DNA of 64,000 nucleotides from Rhizopus sp. PT2906 (GCA_025529335.1 JAMYHX010000018.1:1-64000); one strand, 5' to 3'; shown: positions 1-12,460, counted from the stretch's first letter. Numbers and translations: made by a program. Notes: generated from the sequence alone by a model not told the origin.

Positions 1-225
1 TGACAGTGCTTTCATGCTTAATATACACGGCAAAGCTTCTACATATACGACATTTAGTTTGTCAGTAAGCGAAATCAACCAATGGTTAACGTGACGTTAG
101 AATTTAACTATCGCGAATTTTACGCTTGGCATCAGTGTCAATAATTTTTGGAAAAACTGTATAACACAATATATCTGTTGTCTCTTTGGTACACTGTGAT
201 CATCCCTAGATAATATTCGCTTAAT

Positions 226-486
226 ATGGTAAGTTTATCTATAGCAAATTTCGCTTTGTATAAAATATTATTCATTAGGGATACAAATTTGTTGACAACG
301 AGCACTGCTTTACCTAACAATATTCTAATAAGACCTGATATAGTTTTCAGTACTGTTTTACCATCAGGAAAGGAAGCCGAAATTGACAATGGGGAGATAA
401 AGAAGCCCAATGTTCCAGAGAATGTAGTAAACGAAACAAGAGTAAGGGTATTGAAACTGCTAAACGACAGTTACAACTGTGAATAA
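226..486 (+). pseudogene. Fragment of a repeated orphan protein family
   Basis: An 86-codon open frame whose second half reads RPDIVFS, then GKEAEIDNGEIKKP, then a helical RVRVLKLL stretch. The pattern (R/K-x-D near the start, a GKE/GE-K block, then a basic helix) resembles two other fragments in this window, at 30623-31060 and 39542-40421 (FKVDLRI, FKVDIRVIFD). I believe it is a lineage-specific family often found in pieces near transposons in Mucoromycota, but that is memory and not a search. No N-terminal domain is present and no splice sites extend it convincingly. Function unknown. It could also be a short real gene. Confidence 0.35.
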
Positions 487-1079
487 AAGATTCAAGTAGT
501 CCAAACAAACTGATCACGTATGATGTCTTGATTCACGGTCAATACTAGTTAATATTCATTTTCAAAAATATACATTCATACTTTTATCCTTTAGGCTTCT
601 CTTTTGAGTTTTATATAATTCAATATATAAATGGGTATTATTTATTTGAGAAAATAAACTAGGGACAACTGCCAAGACACGACCAAGTCAACGAGGCCCT
701 AATGCATACGCTTAGAACACTGCTGATGTTGAAGATAGTATGTGTTACAAATTTTTATTTTTATTTTTTCTCAACCTTTTTTTTTCGCATGATTGGCGTT
801 CAATGCAAATGTCTATGGCTGATACTGACACTGCCTCTGTCTCCTACGATGAAAATAGTTTGCTGCCAACGGTGGCTTACAGTGTGGTTTATAGAGGAGA
901 GCAAAAATAATATAAAATAAAATACGATATTAAGAATTAAATGAACAATGTTAATTATATGAATGGCAATTTGGCGCAAATTGACGTTGTAATTGTTTAT
1001 TGATAAGTATTTCATAAAGATAAAACAGTAAAAACAGGCCATATTGCATAATTGATCTGGTTTAGCAAAGCCTATCTTT

Positions 1080-1110
<31 letters not shown>

Positions 1111-2595
1111 AAAGGAGAGAAGAAGAATAAATAAAAAACAGTTCCTAAAATGTAGCCAAAATTCTCATAAACACATCTCCTATTTGTCGAGAGGGTTATT
1201 CATATCCGCCAAATGAATAAAATTAACCCAAACATCAAAAAGGACAGCTACTCTGCATGTCTCGCTGGTAGCTCCTTACACAGCTGTTTCGTTAGTCGGT
1301 TAACTATCCCCGTGTGGATCATAACAGAGGGTACTACAAATGGTTCCACCCTTATGCTTTATTTGTTCAGTTGCCAAGAGGGTTATCCTTATCTTCAAGA
1401 GAATAAGATTAATCCAAACATCAAAGAGCAAATAAAAAGGATGAGTTCTCTGAATCATTACTTGATGGTATGATCATGACCTTTCTCATAGGGAGACATC
1501 GTTTTATTTCTAAGAAAAGAACAATCACAAGCCCAAGAAAGCGCCAATGCACGGCGCGGAAAATAATAAGTAATTATCCGAGAAAATATCTCAAGGAAGA
1601 GCTGTAAAGCATTTGGATGACCTCCGAAATGGCGCGACATGACTCCAAGAACAATTCAATGATATAACCAATACCCTTCATTCTCTTGACAAGCCAATAA
1701 TAGCAACTGTTGTATGGATGGATTGACATCATCAGAATTTATAGATAAGATTTGTATAGTTCATGATAAGTAGACCCACTTTTTTGTTAGTGTCTAAGTA
1801 ACCAAAATGGTTTAGCGTTTATGGCTTGCCTATTTATGCATCTCGTATTACCATGTGTATCACTCCAACACCAGGCTATGCATAGCTTAGCTCTCCATCA
1901 CGGTTCACAATTGGTTGAGAAGCATAGCTGCAAAAGCTTGCGTACGCTTTGCCGCGCAGCATCTTCATCCTCATTTTCTTTTGAGTTCAAGGGGCATCTT
2001 GCGTGTTTATACGTTCAGCTCTGACTTCGATTAGCACACTTAACCGATGACTAGATATTCTGTATAAGTTGCCTTTACCACATTTCAGAACTTATTGACA
2101 TGGAAGAGCATCTACCAAGTGAAAGTCGAAAGTGACAACACGAAATAGTCAATTAAAGGAAGTCTATCCAGTTAATGTGGTTACTACGAAATTCCTTTTT
2201 TGACAAGGCGGACCCATCTTCCACAACGGCGAACGCCATCAGCCTTTTCCCTTTCTGTTTCTCTTCAGCTTCCATTGTAATAATGTCCAAGAATCGAAAT
2301 TCAGCAATGAAAGCCGAATCTGCAGCTTTATCCGTTAACAGCTGTTGCATGCAGCTGTATAATTGTAAAAGCTAAATAAGTTGATGACGTGCGAATTACA
2401 TTCTTTATTAAAAAGAAGGGATATATATTATTAAGAAGGATTAAATGAAAGGCTTATTAGAAAGAAGCTACGACCATTATTTAAACGTAATGTTGTCAGT
2501 GTGGTTATAGACGTTGCATTTAAGATATTTAACTTGAAAATCAAGTAGTTCATAAAAGTTTACTGCAAGGATATTGACTGTGAAGACAGTTTTGT
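487..2595. other. Gene-poor stretch
   Basis: About 2.1 kb with only short frames on both strands. A 65-codon minus-strand frame at 2153-2350 has protein-like composition (AFIAEFRFLDII, then MEAEEKQKGKR) but no flanking exons that I can join. A dinucleotide repeat lies at 1078-1110. I see no RNA gene or complete transposon. Confidence 0.5.
1078..1110. repeat. Compound (CT)n-(CA)n microsatellite
   Basis: A run of TCTC dinucleotides passes directly into CACA dinucleotides. It is low-complexity and lies in noncoding sequence. Confidence 0.9.
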
Positions 2596-2868
2596 ATGGC
2601 AACAGTTGACGTTAAGCTTGAAGGAATATCGCATATTATGACTCGTTTAAGAAAAATACACACAATAGTTCTAAGCACAGGGAATACTGAGAGGGTAAAT
2701 GAACTACGATTCCCAGAATTGAGACGCAGATATAAAATTAATAAATGGGATATGTATGGCTTACAACGCGATAAATTGGAAGTTATTAACCATGCTGCCA
2801 AAACATCATGTTATATGATGAAAGAAGCTGTTGTTATTCCTCAAACACTTCCTGAACGTCAAAGATAA
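2596..2868 (+). CDS. Hypothetical basic protein, 90 aa
   Basis: ATG-initiated open frame encoding about 90 residues rich in Lys and Arg (MTRLRKIHTIV, ELRRRYKINKW), followed by a TATA-like AT-rich 3' flank. Composition is protein-like and there is no low-complexity bias. No domain recognised, no signal peptide and no membrane segment. It may be a small gene or one exon of a decayed gene. I see no partner exons upstream. Confidence 0.35.
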   Translation: MATVDVKLEGISHIMTRLRKIHTIVLSTGNTERVNELRFPELRRRYKINKWDMYGLQRDKLEVINHAAKTSCYMMKEAVVIPQTLPERQR

Positions 2869-4348
2869 GTATACTTTCTTTTATTATTATACTATCTTTT
2901 ATAATTTTCCTATATATAATATTATTATCTCATATTTTTAAATAAACAATAATCCAATATTTCTCTTTGTTTCATTATGCCCTCTTTTTTTTTCAAAGTC
3001 TTTTCACTACCTTGGTTACTCATATTACAATAATATTTGTTCCGACAGGATTGCTTTTTGACAGGGCGATTTAAGTTGAGTCTGACGGTGCAGATACTGG
3101 CTCTTACTGCATTGTATTATATTGTCTTTCAGCTGCTTGTTTTGCTAACCTTCGGTTTACACACCCTATGCAGTCTAAAACTCCTCTCGGGTATCTCCGC
3201 CATGGTGAAAGCATGTCAATTTGTTTCTCATTGGTAATTCCAAGTTTACTCTACTTTGCTTCCCTCACATGGTTCGGCAATTGCTTTCTTACAATTTGCA
3301 GTAATTTTTTTAATCGCTTCCTTTTAGCCTTTTCCAAAGCTCCATCAGCTTTACCAATAATCTCTGTTTGACCTCACAACGATATCATTCATTTCTTCTA
3401 TGCTTGCCCTGTCAAGCAAAACAGCTTGGCGCTCTGTCAGGATAGCTTGTTTAAACTTTATACACAGTACAAGCTTCGTTCTGAACAATTCCCTTCCTGC
3501 TGTCCGAGGGGAATGGGACAATGAAGAATGTTTATCCTACCTGCGCCACGATTTTATTTCTCGTGACATTTATTAACAAAAATGCAGTGTCAATGTTATC
3601 AGTGTTCATAAATGTTTATTGCCAAGCACTCGTCAGATGACTCTTTTTTATATTTGCCTAACAAGCATGTAAAAAAGAAATACCACAGCAAACAACATGC
3701 TTAAAGAATGACCTATAATTAATTGCTTAAACAGTTATGCATGAAGGAAAAGAGTTCAGTTGTATTTATAGAATGGACATCATGAGTAACTTGCAAGAAT
3801 GTCTTTCATACTCCTAAAAATGTATATATTTATTTAGCAAATATCTGTCTAGTGTACTTGAGTCACGAAAGAGAAACATTATCCTTTCGTTCTGTCAACA
3901 AGTCTGTTGTGCCATGTCTATATGCTAACACTTTTTAGTTATTTGCGCCATTTATTAGTAAGCATTAGCCTGTCATCTGATCATATACGAGCAAGAAAAG
4001 ATGGCGGGAATATTAAATGAGTACTTGTACTATCATTATGCATTATCAAGTAACTATCCTCTTCTTCTTGCATCACCCTAGAAATTACGCATGGCTACTG
4101 AAAAATAAAGTTAGCATAATAAACCATGATATTCAATGTCAAACTATTAAATGATTTATTTATTCAAAAATATTAAATATATATGTATGTGTAAGTAAGC
4201 CATAACAAAACAACAATAAACAAGCAAAGAAAGAAAAGGAGGAAGGGGAATAAGATGAATACAGCTAGGCGTGTATATCAATTGTAATAGTAATAATATA
4301 TATAATATATAATATATACACACACTTGTAAAGAAGGAAAGATCACAG
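2869..4348. other. Intergenic, no supported gene
   Basis: AT-rich. Short frames around 3037-3371 and on the reverse strand (for example KAKRKRLKKLLQIV at about 3300) look like transposon debris but lack a diagnostic motif. Its right end is the 3' flank of the BTB gene, whose stop codon is at 4349-4351. Confidence 0.5.
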
Positions 4349-6030
4349 TTATAATAAGACGACATCTGACGGTTTAACAAAAACACCCCGATTTGGTGAT
4401 GTGGTGAAATATCGTTTGCCATCTATGGAACCGTCATTGGTACCGACTATACAATGGCGTAAATAAACTGTATATGGCATTTTTTTTTGATTTTTGATTC
4501 ATTACCTCTTCTATCCAGTTCAATACCCAACATATATTCAGCATGTTTAGATTGTTCACCTTCTTTGATTGGTATTTTACCAACATAGGCTATTGTACCA
4601 GTCGTGATAATCGGTCTATTGAGCAGTTGCACTTTTTGGCCAATCTTAAAATGTTGACCAAATAGGAAAAAGGAAAAGCGTGTACGCATTAATTTGATAT
4701 TCCAGCCGAATACTTGGTGGTATGACTTTCTTTTATTCTCTTGTGTGCTGGTATTTTGTTTTCGTCTAATGTCTTCCTGATCTGTTGTCAGCACACTAGG
4801 ATGTATGGCGAGATCTACATAGATAAATTAATCAAATGTAAAAAGTAAAATAAAGCCATTAGTACCTTGAGATAGTGAATCAATAACACTCTTGTCTATT
4901 AGATTTAACTTTCTCATTGTAAACAAATTGGCGCCAATGTATTTAACCACTTTGTCTTTAGCCATCTGCAATATTGATTTCACTCGACTTGAGTTTTGAA
5001 CTGTATCTCTACACATCAGGTGCTTGACAATGCCTTTATAGAGTAAAGAGGCATTCCGTTCATTCATTTGACTATCAAGTACAATGGATATCACGTATAT
5101 TAAAAAGTCAAATGAATAAATAACGCCGTCAACACAGGAAAGTAATTTAGGGTATTTTGTACAGTAAAAGTCAAAATCATTTGCCAAAAGATGAGATCCT
5201 GTTTTGACTACCTTGCTGATCGTCATTTCTAATAATATTGTATCAAACTCATTCTTCTTTTTTTCAAGCAACTGTTGAGCTAAAAAGCAACCATAGAGTG
5301 ACTCAATTGCATTATTCTTGTTCACATGATTAAGCAAGCCATTTTCTAAATATTCATGGAGGGATTCCATTTCTGGATTCTGGGTGAGCAATAATACCAT
5401 AGAGCGACTAGACCAAAATGTGGGGAGAGCTTTTTCGGGATCTTGTGTCAACAGTTTCACAATCGCTAGAGTCATCTTGCTCAGACGGGCATCATCTTGT
5501 TGATTAGGACCGGTAAATGATAAAAGGAGAGGAATAATCAAAGCGCAGTTCTCACAGTAGCAGTTGAAGCCATGCGTCAAATGGGTTGTGATATGTTGCT
5601 CAATGGTGATACACAATTGTTCCATACCGAGATAGTCTGCTGCGAGATACAATGACTGAATTAACTCTAAATCTTTATCGTCATGTTCAAGAAGTAAGGT
5701 TTTGGTATACATATAATAGAGAACAGCGTCGAGTACAGAAGCACTGAACATTCCACGGGGTAAGAATACTATGGATGCCTCTGCTTCCTGGAATTGACTG
5801 TTGAAAATAGAATTGAAATAATTGGAGTTGGCTCTTAGAACGTCTTTATGGCACGACCATCGAATCTTTTCAGGAACAGAGACACTGTCTGTAGATGATT
5901 CGGCAGTTGTCGGACTTGAACTGTTGCTTACTGCATATATACTTGGATTGCTATTATTAGATTCCGGGGTTAAAGCCAAGATAACGTTGGGTGGCGACGT
6001 ATCTATAGAATCAATAGAGTATTTTCGCAT
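4349..6030 (-). CDS. BTB/POZ protein with C-terminal CAP-Gly domain
   Basis: Three exons on the minus strand: 6030-4866, 4814-4506 and 4446-4349. All junctions are GT-AG and the spliced frame is 523 aa. An N-terminal Ser-rich segment precedes a BTB domain at about residues 55-155 (WSCHKDVLRANSNYF, then a YYMYTKTL segment and a YLAADYLGMEQL helix). Residues 155-400 form a helical BACK-like region. The last 110 residues hold a CAP-Gly module: GTIAYVGK, MLGIELDRR and, across the last intron, GTNDGSIDGKRYF with a closing GVFVKP. BTB domains dimerise and often recruit CUL3. CAP-Gly domains bind EEY/F tails of tubulin or EB/CLIP proteins. A link between ubiquitin-type adaptor function and microtubules is inference from domain content. 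The start follows a GA-repeat leader. Confidence 0.85.
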
Positions 6031-7343
6031 ATTAAAGAGAGAGAGAGAGAGAGGAAAAAAATAAAGAAGAAAAGAAGAAGAATAAAAAAACCATGTTATA
6101 TTTTTTTTTCTTCATAAATCTGCGCGCAGGTTGAATTTAAGGTTATACAAACACTTTAACTTTGCTGTCCGAGCCGCGAGCATTACACTTGGATGGTATG
6201 AAGCAAGGACTGGTGGATATAAAAAGTGGCATGTTACAATAGAATCAAACTGCAGGTTATGTGCATTATTATCCTTTCACTTTTGATACAATGTAGATCT
6301 TTTTTTAATAAATCACTTTTTATAGCTGAAATTGCTCACCTGAATTCAAATAAAGAAATGAACTATTACAGGGTTTACAATTGTGTATATTTCATTTTCT
6401 TCAATTTGTATTACACCAGCCCAAACAAAATATGATTTAGAAATTTGATTATTGAGGCTCAGTAAGAAAGGATGAGACAAATAAAGGAGTTCCCCAGTTT
6501 CATGTATGTGTATATATATATATATATATATGCTTATTCATCCACGTATTCCATTTTGAGTAACTCGAACAAAACAATCACGCTGTTATCAAGTGTCATA
6601 AACAAAAGAATAGTTACAAGATGTCTGAAATACTGCTTTGATTATGTATCAATATCATGGCTTTTATTTTCTCTGAAAGTACTATCTGTCATGATTGCCC
6701 ATCTTGTGATACCTGATGGCAGTAACTATTGGTAGATCCATAAATGTGATAAACAAACGGGAGATGGTAGAGTTATAATTTTTTTTTTCACTCTACGGAA
6801 CTCTTTGAGTCATCAAACAGTAGTAAATCTATGTACAACTGATTATATTAATCTTCATAGTTAAAGATGTGTAATATCCTTTTTTCAATATATTTAAAGG
6901 TTTATATGTAGTGTTGCTCAGAGATAAGGATTATATATATTGAATGTATATTGTAAAATTGACAGGAAATGGTACCGAAAAGGTAACCGGGGAAACACGA
7001 TATGATACTTGCATGTTCCCCCTATCTCATGTTTTTAGTCTTTTGAACAGAGTGACCGTAGTCATTTCCGGGGGCTGTCGTGTTTGATCATTGATCATAC
7101 GTATATTTCTTTTTGGAAATGACACAGAAGCATCTAAATCTGCTTATAAAAATATGCTTTCTTGAGCAAATAAGATGAAAAAGGAAACAAGACAAATAAT
7201 ATATGCTTGCATAAAATAATTCTCTCTCAGATGCTGTAATGTAACTCTCGTCTTTATCATTAGGCATAAACTCTAAAATGGAATAACGTGAATAGCCAAG
7301 GTCATGTGCCTATCCTTATTTTAAAGAGGGCCACCTTTTCGGA
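6031..7343. other. Intergenic region with AT microsatellite
   Basis: About 1.3 kb between two minus-strand genes. An (AT)n microsatellite lies at about 6513-6532. No open frame has protein-like features. It should contain the promoter of the BTB gene near 6031-6200. Confidence 0.5.
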
Positions 7344-7388
7344 TCATTCGCCTTTATTGGCATCGAGTCCGTAGATCTTGTCTACAAC
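7344..7388 (-). other. Possible alternative terminal exon
   Basis: On the minus strand a polypyrimidine tract and CTTCAG acceptor are followed by an open 14-codon segment (VVDKIYGLDANKGE) ending in TGA. It lies just downstream of the tail-anchored CS/Sel1 gene at 7440. No upstream donor in that gene joins it in frame, so it may be a cryptic exon or an alternative C-terminus. Confidence 0.2.
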
Positions 7389-7439
7389 CTGAAGAGAAGA
7401 GTAAAGAAAACAGCAAAGGTGAATCATATTTTTTTTTCT

Positions 7440-9206
7440 TTATTGACCCTTTTTTCCTCTTGTATACAAAAACCATGCCACGCCGGCAACTGCGGCTATA
7501 GCACCTAATGCCACAATAGCACCAATAACATCGTCATTATTCTTGCTACTACTTGATCTCTTTGTTCTCTTGGCTCTCTTCTTTTTCTTCTTTTCACTTG
7601 TATCAACAGTATCCTTCTCTTTTTTCTCTTCCTTTGTAGCATCCCAATCAATGATCTTTACTCCTTCAGGAACAACTAATGCATTGGTAGTATCTAGTTT
7701 AATAGCTCTACCAAACCATTTGCCGGCTGTCCAAACGTCGCGTTCGACTCCCATGCCATTAGCATACAATATACCAATGTTGTAGCATGCCTGTGCATGA
7801 CCAAGTAGAGCAGCTTCCTTCCAGTAGCGAATAGCCATATCAGGGTTAGGATCTACGAAAGTAGTAGAATGAATTGATTGTCCCTCTGGATGAGATCCAT
7901 ACAAGTAAATTAAGCCTGTTTGAAATGCTGAGCTACAGAAATACTTTTCATCACGCGTGTGAGGTGCATGATTGCGTAACTTGGACCTGGGAATGTGATC
8001 TTGGTCTAGCACTGAAAAATCGACATCAATTCTAGGCGCTGTGATTGTCATACAGCGGTTATAATAATAAAGAGCACTTTGGTAATCCTTTTCGATATCT
8101 GCCTCGGGTAAACCGCTTCCATAGGTTGTTCCAACAACATAACATGCAAAAGGATCGGGCCCATTACTAATATTCGTTCCAAGCTCCTTTTCAACACAAT
8201 CAGCAGCCTTCTTGTACCATTCGAATGCTTTCTTGCTATCCTTCTCAGGTACTGTCTTTGCAACCGTTGTCTCTTTATTTATCTATAAACGCATTGGAGT
8301 TTATTTCTACATGGGTCATTATCACCCTCTTACCTCATATAACCCTGCAACCTTGAGCATTGAAGCCGTATGGCCTCTTTCAGCTGCCGATAGATAATAA
8401 CTGAGTGCTTTCTATAAAGAAGTTAAATGAGGGAGATCGTGATGTTATCTTTTCTTTTTTTTTTACTTACCACAAGATCACCCATACGCACTTCAAACCA
8501 TTGAGCTAGCAAATAAGATGATGTAATATCAAGAGCATTTGACTCATGATGTGGACCTGAGACAGGCACAACCCATTCTATTGTATCATCCTCCTTCTCC
8601 AAGTGAATAGTCAAGACTCTATACTTTGTTTTTTGTAAATGGGGTGGAGTCGACACAGAAGGTGGCGTATGCAATAAGACAGGTGAAGCAGGCTGCGACG
8701 CTTCAGCTTCAGACATGGGAGGTGAAGAACCTAAGGCACCTGTCTGTGCAATCAAGTCTGACATTTCTGATAGTCCTGTATCCACTGCCTCAGGCAACAT
8801 CATGGACGAATTGGGTGAATGATTAGGTGAAGACATGAATGCATAAGAAGAAGCAATAGACAGATTGGGTGAAGCTGTCAAAGAAGAAAATGGTGACATG
8901 GAATTCTTTTCCAACTGCCATAGTGATTCAAAGTGGTTAATGGGTTGATATAACTTGGCCTAAAGGACATAATCATTAGTTTCAAAAAGGAGAGAGAGAC
9001 ACAATGTGTTTGAATATTTGACAAAAACGTACTTGAAAGACAGGTTCTTGTCCTCTCAGCCCTGCCTTGACATATTGTCTCTCAATTTTGATCTCCAAAT
9101 CTTTGGCCTTGGAAGAGTCGGGAACAAGAAAGGTAATTGTTACTTGATCTCTGCTTTGACTCCAAATGTAAGTGTTTGTTTGTAGTTGCTCGTCATTGTC
9201 CGCCAT
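7440..9206 (-). CDS. CS-domain, Sel1-repeat, tail-anchored protein
   Basis: Four exons on the minus strand: 9206-9033, 8959-8471, 8411-8334 and 8282-7440. They join in frame with GT-AG sites to give 527 aa. Residues 1-75 resemble a CS (p23/NudC) fold: WSQSRDQVTITFLVP, IKIERQYVKAGL, then a YQPINHFESLWQLE segment as in client-binding NudC-like proteins. A Ser/Pro-rich linker follows. From about residue 200 there are Sel1-type repeats (ALSYYLSAAERGHTASM, AFEWYKKAAD, AIRYWKEAALLGHAQACYN). The C-terminus has a Lys-rich stretch and one hydrophobic helix (VIGAIVALGAIAAVAGVAWF) with a short basic tail, typical of tail-anchored ER or mitochondrial outer-membrane proteins. It is probably a chaperone/adaptor at an organelle surface; that role is inference. 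Confidence 0.85.
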
Positions 9207-9699
9207 TGCTCTTGTGACAATTACAACAAAGTGTATGTGCACAGTTTGTGACCCTTTGAGATGAGATTAAATCTGTTGAATTAGAAAAAGTCACAATATT
9301 CATTTTAAGCTAGCAATACGCCGCATTATGTAATATTCTTGAACCTGTAGAGAAAACACGATTTATTGGACTATTATATCACTAATGGCCATGAATAATG
9401 ATATGTAAATAAAAACGAATTGATCAAGAAATAAAAAGCATTGGCTGTTAAATATACAAGCAGATATGCTTTATAATATCTCACAAATGATAAACATGAT
9501 TTCATCAAAAGAAGAAAAAAAAAAAAGGTAAGAGAATATTACAAAATAAAATGCTTTGATCAAAAGACATGTAAAAGCATTGATAAAATGTTGATTCACA
9601 TTTTCTTATTTTTTTATACATTTAAAGAGATTCAGCTACGGCAAGCAAACTAGTAAAAAAGTAGGATTTAATAAAAATTAGCACACTTGCTCTAATTTA

Positions 9700-9702
<3 letters not shown>

Positions 9703-9739
<37 letters not shown>
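9703..9739. repeat. Poly-T tract (37 T)
   Basis: Uninterrupted thymidine run. It could be the retained poly(A) tail of a reverse-transcribed insertion on the minus strand, or simple slippage. Confidence 0.9.
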
Positions 9740-10538
9740 CCTTTGGTGTATTTAATACAAGAAGCAAATGTATTTGCTTTTTATTTCTTCCTGTTCGAAC
9801 TTGAAAAAAAAAGCAAGATAAAAAACAAACAAACAAACAAACTTGGAAACTTGTCTTGCAATAAAACATGTCGATAAATATACAGTACTTTACTATTCAT
9901 AATTCATTCAATTGCAAATAAACAGTAAAGCAAATCGTAAGCTCAGTGCTTATGCGTGTTATCACTCATACTGTCAATAATTTCCCTTATCTAACTTGAT
10001 ATGATATGATAATGAGCTAATGGCAGAAAATCAGAAAAATAAAGTTACCTTGCTTTTCAATGACAACATTAAGAATACAGAAAAATAAAGTTACAGTAAT
10101 TAAATATGGCTTTATTAATGAATTAAAAGCTTTATCGTTCACCTCCGCAAGATTCAAAGCATAGACTCATTCATTCATTGAGGCATTTCAAAAGCAATAT
10201 ACATTTTGCTTTTGTTAATAAGTTGTTCAAAGTATATATACATTCAGGAGTTTGGTATAAACTGTACAATCTATCTCTCTCTCTCTTTTTTTTTTTTTTT
10301 TTACAAGATTGGTAAAAATACAGAGTTTACCTCGGAATTATAACGATTTCTACTTTTTCAAGACTCAGAACCCAGAAAATCAAAACGTGGATTATGAACA
10401 CAACCCAGAACTATCTTGATCTTATTTTACGATATCATACAAGTAAGAAAGGGCGTTTGTCTTATAATATTATACAAGATCATAAATCATCTTTTCCTTG
10501 TCTTTTATCTCTGAACCATTCTAATCATGTCTACTTGT

Positions 10539-10721
10539 TCAATTCCATAATATGTTGAAAATTGTCAATGCCGCGATTGTTTGAACAAATTCTGTGTCAA
10601 TGTATTTTTGATTGTGTAACTTACTGTAACACCGCTGCTGCATGTAAACCATGGCTTTATATGCCCATTGCTTGCTCATACGTGCAATTTTGAGCCATTG
10701 TCTTGAGCTTCCTTGTGCCAT
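10539..10721 (-). CDS. Possible small protein, 60 aa
   Basis: ATG-started frame rich in Gln, Met and aromatic residues (SSRQWLKIARMSKQWAYKAM). A 33-nt in-frame GTAAG...CAG segment inside it could be spliced out. The sequence just upstream, on the same strand and after a stop, reads IEARQWIQRYIEAF, a weak echo of the same motif. This suggests a degenerate repeat or a decayed longer gene. No family recognised. Confidence 0.25.
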   Translation of the reverse strand: MAQGSSRQWLKIARMSKQWAYKAMVYMQQRCYSKLHNQKYIDTEFVQTIAALTIFNILWN

Positions 10722-10910
10722 TTCAATAATAGAATGCTTCTATGTACCTTTGTATCCACTGTCTTGCTTCTATAACACATTGTATAATATGGGAGTACGA
10801 TATCAAGCACATGCGCTCATAAATAATTAATAATATATATTTCACTTGTATGCTAATTCATTCTCAGATATCTACTGTTAACAATTATCTGATTTCTTCT
10901 ATAGCAGGAT

Positions 10911-10921
10911 TCAATATAAAA
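10911..10921 (+). promoter_or_regulatory. TATA box of the polygalacturonase gene
   Basis: CAATATAAAAGG lies about 70 bp upstream of the ATG at 10988 and is followed by a T-rich leader. Spacing and sequence fit a core promoter. Confidence 0.5.
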
Positions 10922-10987
10922 GGAGGGTACATATTCTTTATTTATTTATTTTTTTTTTTCAGAATCAATCTCGTTTTATATCCTCTC

Positions 10988-12291
10988 ATGGTTCAATTCG
11001 CCTCTTTGACTCCTTCTATTGCAACTGTCCTGTTACTCTCTCTTGGTTTTAACGAGGTGGCTGCTGGAAAGACATGTGTTGTTGCCAAGAGCAAGTATGA
11101 CGACGCTGTTACCATCACTCAAGCATTCAACAACTGTAAAACAGGCGGCACAGTCTATTTCCCAAAGGGCAACACTTACTACCTCAAGAGTATGGTCTCT
11201 ATCTCTGGTATTAAGAATGTCAATGTCAATTTTGCTGGTCAACTTGTCTTGCCTCCTTATGATAGCAAGTTCAAGGGCAAGGAATCATATATTGAAATCA
11301 AGGGTGACAACATTCACTGGTCTGGTGGAGGAACTATCACTGGCAATGGTCAAGCCTGGTAAAGACATTTAATTGCCCTTGTTTTTTCTTGACTAACCAA
11401 ATAAAAACCAATAGGTACGACAAGCAGGATCATACTGCCCCTACCGTTCTCCGTATCAAGGCTACTAATTCTGTCTTTGGTAATTTCAAGATCTACAATG
11501 CTCCTAGAGCTCATATGGCCTTGACCAGTGCCAACAATGTTGTTCTCGAAAATATCTATCTTCACACCGTCTCCTCAAGCAAGAACCCTGCCAAGAACAC
11601 TGATGCTTTAGATGTTTCCTCTTCCAGCAATATTGTCTTTAGAAACTCTGAACTTAACATTGGCGATGACTGTACTGCTATTAACGGAGGTAAGTGTACT
11701 ATAAGTAAATACATGACTTGCTTTAACAATCTCAGGTGTCAAAAACATTACCTTATCTCACATCACCTGTAACGGTGGTCATGGTTTCAGCGTTGGTTCT
11801 CTTGGTAAAGGTGGCAAGACTGAATATGTCAAGACCGTTCGCGTTTTGAACAGTGTCTGTAACAACTGTCAAAACGGTGTCAGAATCAAGACATGGCCTG
11901 GTGGCAAGGGTGCCGTTCAAGATGTCAGTTATAGAAACGTTGAACTCAACAACGTCGAAAATCCAATTATCATCACTACTCATTACTGTGACAAGAATCA
12001 AATGTCTTACTGTACCAAGAATAAGGATACTTCCTTGTCTATTAGCCATGTTGCATTCCACAACATTTATGGGTAAATGATTTTTTTTTTAGTGTACGTA
12101 TTTATCTAACACAATACTTGCTTAGATCCGCCGCTAATGTCAATCACCCCATCGTCAGCATTGACTGCTCTTCAAAGGCACCATGCTCTTACGTCACTTT
12201 AGATCAAATCAATATCAAGAAGGCCAGCAAGACCACCAAGAACATCTGTAACAACGTATCAAACTCTAAAAAGATTTCTTACTGTGCCTAA
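10988..12291 (+). CDS. Secreted polygalacturonase, GH28
   Basis: Four exons, 10988-11358, 11415-11689, 11736-12072 and 12126-12291, all GT-AG, giving 382 aa. It hydrolyses alpha-1,4-galacturonan (pectin). A hydrophobic signal peptide covers about residues 1-26 (ATVLLLSLGFNEVAA). GH28 motifs are in order: NTDALD (185-190), GDDC (207-210), GGHG (229-232) and VRIK (264-267). These supply the three catalytic Asp and the His and Arg/Lys binding residues. Mucorales enzymes commonly have NTDALD in place of NTDGFD, as far as I recall. Cysteine pairs near the C-terminus support secretion. Whether it acts endo or exo cannot be decided from sequence alone. It is the only clear plant-cell-wall enzyme here. 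Confidence 0.95.
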
Positions 12292-12460
12292 GTTCATTTC
12301 CATAAACTCATTTTTATAATAAGCATTTTATATAAAATGGCTCTACACTATTGCAATGCACGTGTAACCAACAGACAATAAATTTGATGTTCTACAATTA
12401 CTACTATTTATAACCTGTTTTGGCAGGCTGCCTTTCCTTTTACTTCTATTTCATAAACTA

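Larger units (their letters stand above)
9207..10987. other. Intergenic, promoter region of polygalacturonase
   Basis: 1.8 kb, strongly AT-rich, with a 37-T run and a (CT)n/poly-T tract near 10272-10302. The only candidate frame is the small minus-strand one at 10539-10721. The right end holds the polygalacturonase promoter. Confidence 0.5.

Noticed and set aside
3037..3600. Possible transposase or retroelement debris on the minus strand
   Set aside because: Basic and protein-like segments exist, but no catalytic motif, termini or homology to other parts of the window could be identified.
9678..9869. Frame with a long Lys run
   Set aside because: Arises from the 37-T homopolymer read on the reverse strand.
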